A stretch of 8,080 nucleotides of DNA, from NCBI GenBank assembly GCA_018829425.1, contig JAHJUA010000028.1, forward strand, positions 1-8,080, in the 5' to 3' direction. Positions 5,365 through 8,080 of the stretch are shown one piece after another (position 1 is the first letter of the stretch; the number at the start of each line of letters is the position of its first letter). The stretch is from Nanobdellota archaeon. Its GTDB lineage: Archaea > Nanobdellota > Nanobdellia > Pacearchaeales > GW2011-AR1. Made by a program: the position numbers and the translations under genes. The notes beneath the pieces are model-generated. The model did not search any database. It was given only the letters and a program-made list of their open reading frames with translations, and was not told the origin of the DNA.

Positions 5365-6501
5365 TTATTTATTTTCTTGCGTGCGAATATCTTCGTTTTC
5401 CTCTTTTTCATCTTCGTCGTCGTCTGTTTCCAAAATAAGAATGTTATTTATATCCTCGGCTGTAAGTGAAAAGAGTCTTTCTATTATTGCATTAACTATA
5501 ACTTGTCTATTATCGCTGTCAATAATAAATTTCCACTCAAATTCAACTTCAGTTAAACCATCTTCAGACTCTAACTCTACTTCAACTTTCAATTCTTCAT
5601 CATTTCCAAGAGGCTCATCACTTTCCCCAATTTCAAGCAGACTATCTATCTCTTCCGAGCTTAATATTAATTTACTTAAAATTTCAGAAATCACATCATC
5701 TGTGTTTGTGGTTTCGGTTTCAAACTCTAATTCAACTTCAATTTCAGAACTCCCATTTAGAGTTTCTACATTTATTTCCAATTCCTCGTCAATCTCAATG
5801 TTCCCGAATTCTTTTTCTAGTTCTTCATCATCAGATACTATTTCGCTTTCTAAGGTTTCATTACCGATTATTTCATTTTTGTCAGCAATTTTTTCACCAG
5901 TTATTATGAATGTCCACCAAGGGGTATTAACATCTATGATTTCTCCAGTTTCAGGATCTATTTGTGTTTGCACCTTCATTGAAATCTTGATTATTCCTAA
6001 AAATCGCCCCTGATGTTCTGAGTTAACCTTGTAAACCACTCTTGGGATGTTTTTGTGCTCTATTTCATCAATTGAAAACTCAGTTATGTTATTTGCCTTT
6101 AATCTTTCCATTATTAGAACTCTAAGTTTTTCAGGAGTAACTCTTATTCTGTGTCTTTCTCCTTCTGAATCTACAATAGAAAGGTTTGCTCCATTACCCT
6201 CAACTTTTAATCTTGTTCTTATTTCTGTTTGACCATCTTTTATTCTTATTTTTCTTTCAGACCTAATTTCTCTTCCATCCTCACCATCCCTTACTCTTAT
6301 TCTAGTCTCGGTTCTGACTCTTGTCGAATCATCATCTTCACTATCATCATCAGAGTCTTCAGAATTATCTATAGCGGCCGTGTTACTTTCGTCAGAATTT
6401 CCCACGCCGGCATTTATAGAGTCTGCGAGGACTAATGGAGAATTAATTAGCATACCCAACACAAAAACTAACATCAGAGAAACTATCAGCACCCTTTTCA
6501 T
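5365..6501 (-). CDS. Exported acidic protein with PepSY-like core and duplicated C-terminal module
   Basis: This 378-residue protein begins with a clear signal peptide (MKR, hydrophobic core to about residue 24, likely cleavage after LVLA at 26). Next comes a Ser/Asp/Glu tract (46-59), then Arg-rich alternating strands (60-100, such as RVRTETRIRVRDGEDG). A PepSY-like core follows at about 116-200: a helix (TPEKLRVLIMERL), then YKVNSEHQGRFLGIIKISMKV, then DPETGEIIDVNTPWWTF. Residues 239-291 and 302-357 are two copies of one module: acidic strands followed by a helix of the form ISEILSKLILSSEEIDSLLEI or VNAIIERLFSLTAEDINNILIL. The end is Asp/Glu-rich. There is no cysteine, lipobox or C-terminal anchor, so it is probably secreted or loosely surface-bound. 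Several NxS/T sites (for example N106, N138, N214, N249) could be glycosylated. Function is unknown; metal binding by the acidic tracts is a guess. The transcript appears leaderless. Confidence 0.85.
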   Translation of the reverse strand: MKRVLIVSLMLVFVLGMLINSPLVLADSINAGVGNSDESNTAAIDNSEDSDDDSEDDDSTRVRTETRIRVRDGEDGREIRSERKIRIKDGQTEIRTRLKVEGNGANLSIVDSEGERHRIRVTPEKLRVLIMERLKANNITEFSIDEIEHKNIPRVVYKVNSEHQGRFLGIIKISMKVQTQIDPETGEIIDVNTPWWTFIITGEKIADKNEIIGNETLESEIVSDDEELEKEFGNIEIDEELEINVETLNGSSEIEVELEFETETTNTDDVISEILSKLILSSEEIDSLLEIGESDEPLGNDEELKVEVELESEDGLTEVEFEWKFIIDSDNRQVIVNAIIERLFSLTAEDINNILILETDDDEDEKEENEDIRTQENK

Positions 6502-6522
6502 AATGTAAATATGAAATTCTGT

Positions 6523-6530
6523 TTTATAAA
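6523..6530 (-). promoter_or_regulatory. TATA box of the exported acidic protein gene (leaderless)
   Basis: TTTATAAA is centred about 25 bases before the ATG at 6501, which predicts transcription starting at or next to the start codon. There is no Shine-Dalgarno, as expected for a leaderless message. Confidence 0.6.
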
Positions 6531-6597
6531 TATTTTGGATTGTGTTTTGAGTATTTCTGTCTGCGAGGTTCTAATCTATACTGGACTATCATAAACG

Positions 6598-6605
6598 ATT
6601 TAAAT
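6598..6605 (+). promoter_or_regulatory. TATA box of gmd (leaderless)
   Basis: ATTTAAAT is centred about 25 bases before the gmd ATG at 6626. The intervening sequence has no Shine-Dalgarno. The predicted transcript starts at the start codon, mirroring the divergent gene. Confidence 0.6.
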
Positions 6606-6625
6606 GTTCTTCATCCAGTTATTCC

Positions 6626-7639
6626 ATGAAGAAAGCTTTGATTACAGGAATAACAGGACAAGATGGCAGTTATTTGGCTGAACAATTGCTTGATAGAGAT
6701 TATGAGGTTCATGGACTCGTTAGAAGAGTAACTTTGGAAGATCCTACGCACAGATTGAGAAGAATTAGGCATATTCAAAAAGATCTTCGCCTACATCTAG
6801 GAACAATAGAAAGCTATGCGCGATTATTAGATATTTTTGAGGATGTTAAACCGGATGAATGTTACCATCTTGCCGCTCAAAGCTTTCTTCATGAATCCTT
6901 TGAAGATTCGCACACAACGTTTGACACTAATATCACTGGTGTCCTAAATACCTTAACTGCTTTGAAGAGGAAGTCTCCCGACACAAGATTTTTTTTTGCG
7001 GGAAGCTCTGAGATGTTTGGGAAAGTTGAAGAGACTCCTCAGACTGAGGAGACAAAGTTTCATCCGAGAAGTCCTTACGGCATAACTAAAGTGACTGGGT
7101 TTGAGATTACAAGAAATTTTAGAGAAGCTTACAATATTTTTGCTTGTTCAGGGATATTTTTCAACCATGAATCTCCACGAAGAGGATACGAATTTGTAAC
7201 TAGGAAGATAACTTCCAATCTTGCGAAGATAAGTTGCACAGGAGAAGGCGTTTTGAAACTGGGGAATCTTGAAGCTCAAAGAGATTGGGGATTTGCAGGA
7301 GATTATGTTGATGCCATGTGGAAAATGCTGCAAAGATCTGAACCAGAAGATTATGTCGTGGCTACAGGAGAGTCTCATACCGTCAGAGAATTTGTTGAAA
7401 GTGCCGCGCGACATGCGGGGATGGATCTTTATTGGGACGGAGAAGGAATTAATGAATGCGGCATAGACAGAACCACTGAAAGAAAAGTTGTGGAAATTGA
7501 TCCAAAATTATTTAGGCCGAGCGAAGTAAATTTGCTTCTTGGAAATGCAAGCAAGGCTCGAAGAGAGTTGGGATGGAAACCTCGCGTTTATTTTGACGGA
7601 TTAGTTTCGATGATGGTTGAATCTGATTTGAGAAAATAA
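6626..7639 (+). CDS. gmd: GDP-mannose 4,6-dehydratase
   Basis: The enzyme converts GDP-D-mannose to GDP-4-keto-6-deoxy-D-mannose, the entry to GDP-fucose, GDP-rhamnose, GDP-perosamine and related sugars for surface glycans. It is a cytosolic short-chain dehydrogenase/reductase-type enzyme with bound NADP. The sequence shows the nucleotide loop TGITGQDGSYLAE (7-19) and the family-specific VHGLVRR (28-34). The active site is at GSSEMFG (126-132) with Glu129, and Tyr151 and Lys155 in YGITK; Ser127 stands where E. coli has Thr132. The GDP-mannose signature FFNHESPRRGYEFVTRKIT (178-196) and GNLEAQRDWGFAGDYVDAMW (213-232) are specific to this family and exclude other sugar dehydratases. At 337 residues it is slightly shorter than many relatives but complete. 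It has its own promoter and no reductase or epimerase beside it within the window, so the final sugar is unknown. Confidence 0.95.
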   Translation: MKKALITGITGQDGSYLAEQLLDRDYEVHGLVRRVTLEDPTHRLRRIRHIQKDLRLHLGTIESYARLLDIFEDVKPDECYHLAAQSFLHESFEDSHTTFDTNITGVLNTLTALKRKSPDTRFFFAGSSEMFGKVEETPQTEETKFHPRSPYGITKVTGFEITRNFREAYNIFACSGIFFNHESPRRGYEFVTRKITSNLAKISCTGEGVLKLGNLEAQRDWGFAGDYVDAMWKMLQRSEPEDYVVATGESHTVREFVESAARHAGMDLYWDGEGINECGIDRTTERKVVEIDPKLFRPSEVNLLLGNASKARRELGWKPRVYFDGLVSMMVESDLRK

Positions 7640-7661
7640 TCTCAAGAATCTTCAGGCTTAA

Positions 7662-7681
7662 ATTATTCTCGACAGAATTAT
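7662..7681. terminator. Small hairpin between convergent gmd and aIF2 gamma genes
   Basis: ATTATTCT (7662-7669) and AGAATTAT (7674-7681) form an eight-pair stem with one mismatch and a CGAC loop. It sits between the two stop codons, so it may end both transcripts. It lacks a following T-run, so the assignment is tentative. Confidence 0.35.
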
Positions 7682-7683
7682 AT

Positions 7684-8080
7684 TCAATCAATAACGTCGC
7701 CCCAGCCGATTAGTCGCCAGTGACCTTCAATGTTTCTTGCTATTCCAACTTTGTCATCTTTTAGTATTACTACAGGGATATTTAGGATTACTTCAACCTC
7801 CGCTTCCCCACCACCGCCCGTCGAGGCGGATATTTTCTGAATCGTGCCGACGGTGATTGTTGTGTTTATGCTTAACATGAGAAGTTCTTTTGTTTTAAGT
7901 GGTTCTACTATTTTTTCTTTGTTTAACCCAGAGACTTCTTTGAATAGCGTCGCTTTCATTTTTAGACTGTGGCTTATTTCTGGCAAAGAACCAATATCTG
8001 AGACTATGCATCCTCTTAGAGAATCTGCTTTTGTTATGGAAGGGTCAAGAGCGGTTTCAATTGAGATGCTCGCGCCGGGC
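7684..8080 (-). CDS. eif2g: Translation initiation factor aIF2 gamma subunit, C-terminal part
   Basis: The frame is open to the right edge, and about 131 C-terminal residues are visible. PGASISIETALDPSITKADSLRG matches the end of the second domain of archaeal/eukaryotic IF2 gamma (LDPxxTKxDSLxG). It is followed by the C-terminal beta-barrel: KMKATLFKEV, then VEPLKTKELLMLSINTTITVG, and the end VGIARNIEGHWRLIGWGDV, where WRLIGWG is the family's typical tail. aIF2 gamma is the GTP-binding core of the aIF2 trimer that carries initiator methionyl-tRNA to the small ribosomal subunit. The GTPase domain lies outside the window. A short Gly-rich loop (STGGGGEAE) sits between strands of the last domain. 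A TTG at 7986 is not the start, since homologous sequence continues before it. Confidence 0.92.
   Translation of the reverse strand, partial: PGASISIETALDPSITKADSLRGCIVSDIGSLPEISHSLKMKATLFKEVSGLNKEKIVEPLKTKELLMLSINTTITVGTIQKISASTGGGGEAEVEVILNIPVVILKDDKVGIARNIEGHWRLIGWGDVID

Noticed and set aside
5381..6013. 210-codon Ser-rich open frame on the plus strand
   Set aside because: It is the mirror of the acidic protein gene: Glu and Asp codons read backwards give Ser and Phe/Ile runs. The minus-strand gene has a signal peptide and domain structure; this frame has neither.
7684..7986. A complete 100-residue gene starting at TTG 7986
   Set aside because: The frame continues to the window edge with conserved aIF2 gamma residues (LDPSITKADSLRG), so it is a truncated long gene.

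Overview
The window looks like part of the genome of an AT-rich archaeon, most likely a small-genome (DPANN-type) lineage. The clearest archaeal marker is the C-terminal part of translation initiation factor aIF2 gamma at the right edge. Several genes have an archaeal TATA-like box about 25 bases before the start codon and no leader, and T-runs rather than classic hairpins mark the likely transcript ends. A bacterial-type DNA gyrase A subunit and a GDP-mannose 4,6-dehydratase sit beside these genes. Placement below the level of archaea is inference.

Layout: (1) Positions 1-3432 are a tight plus-strand operon: the end of a histidine-phosphatase-like gene, a small zinc-ribbon protein, an ACT-domain protein and full-length gyrA. 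Genes are separated by one base or overlap by one base, so translation is probably coupled. (2) A small single-span membrane protein follows with its own promoter, ending at a T-rich terminator near 3807-3823. (3) On the minus strand, 3884-5158 encodes a 424-residue coiled-coil protein of unknown function whose codon use differs sharply from gyrA (Leu mostly TTA, Gln almost all CAA). Its 206-base upstream region holds a second Shine-Dalgarno/ATG copy and a sequence able to pair with either Shine-Dalgarno. (4) Also on the minus strand, 5365-6501 encodes a very acidic, cysteine-free exported protein with a PepSY-like core and a tandemly duplicated C-terminal module. (5) Diverging from it is gmd (6626-7639). 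Both starts of this divergent pair appear leaderless. (6) The aIF2 gamma gene runs in from the right edge and converges on gmd.

Functionally, the left operon joins DNA topology (gyrase) with small accessory proteins whose link to gyrase is unknown. gmd supplies GDP-4-keto-6-deoxy-mannose for surface glycans, and the exported acidic protein next to it may also act at the cell surface, although no direct link is shown. There is no sign of a mobile element, CRISPR array, tRNA or rRNA. The least explained parts are the coiled-coil gene with its leader and the duplicated secreted protein.
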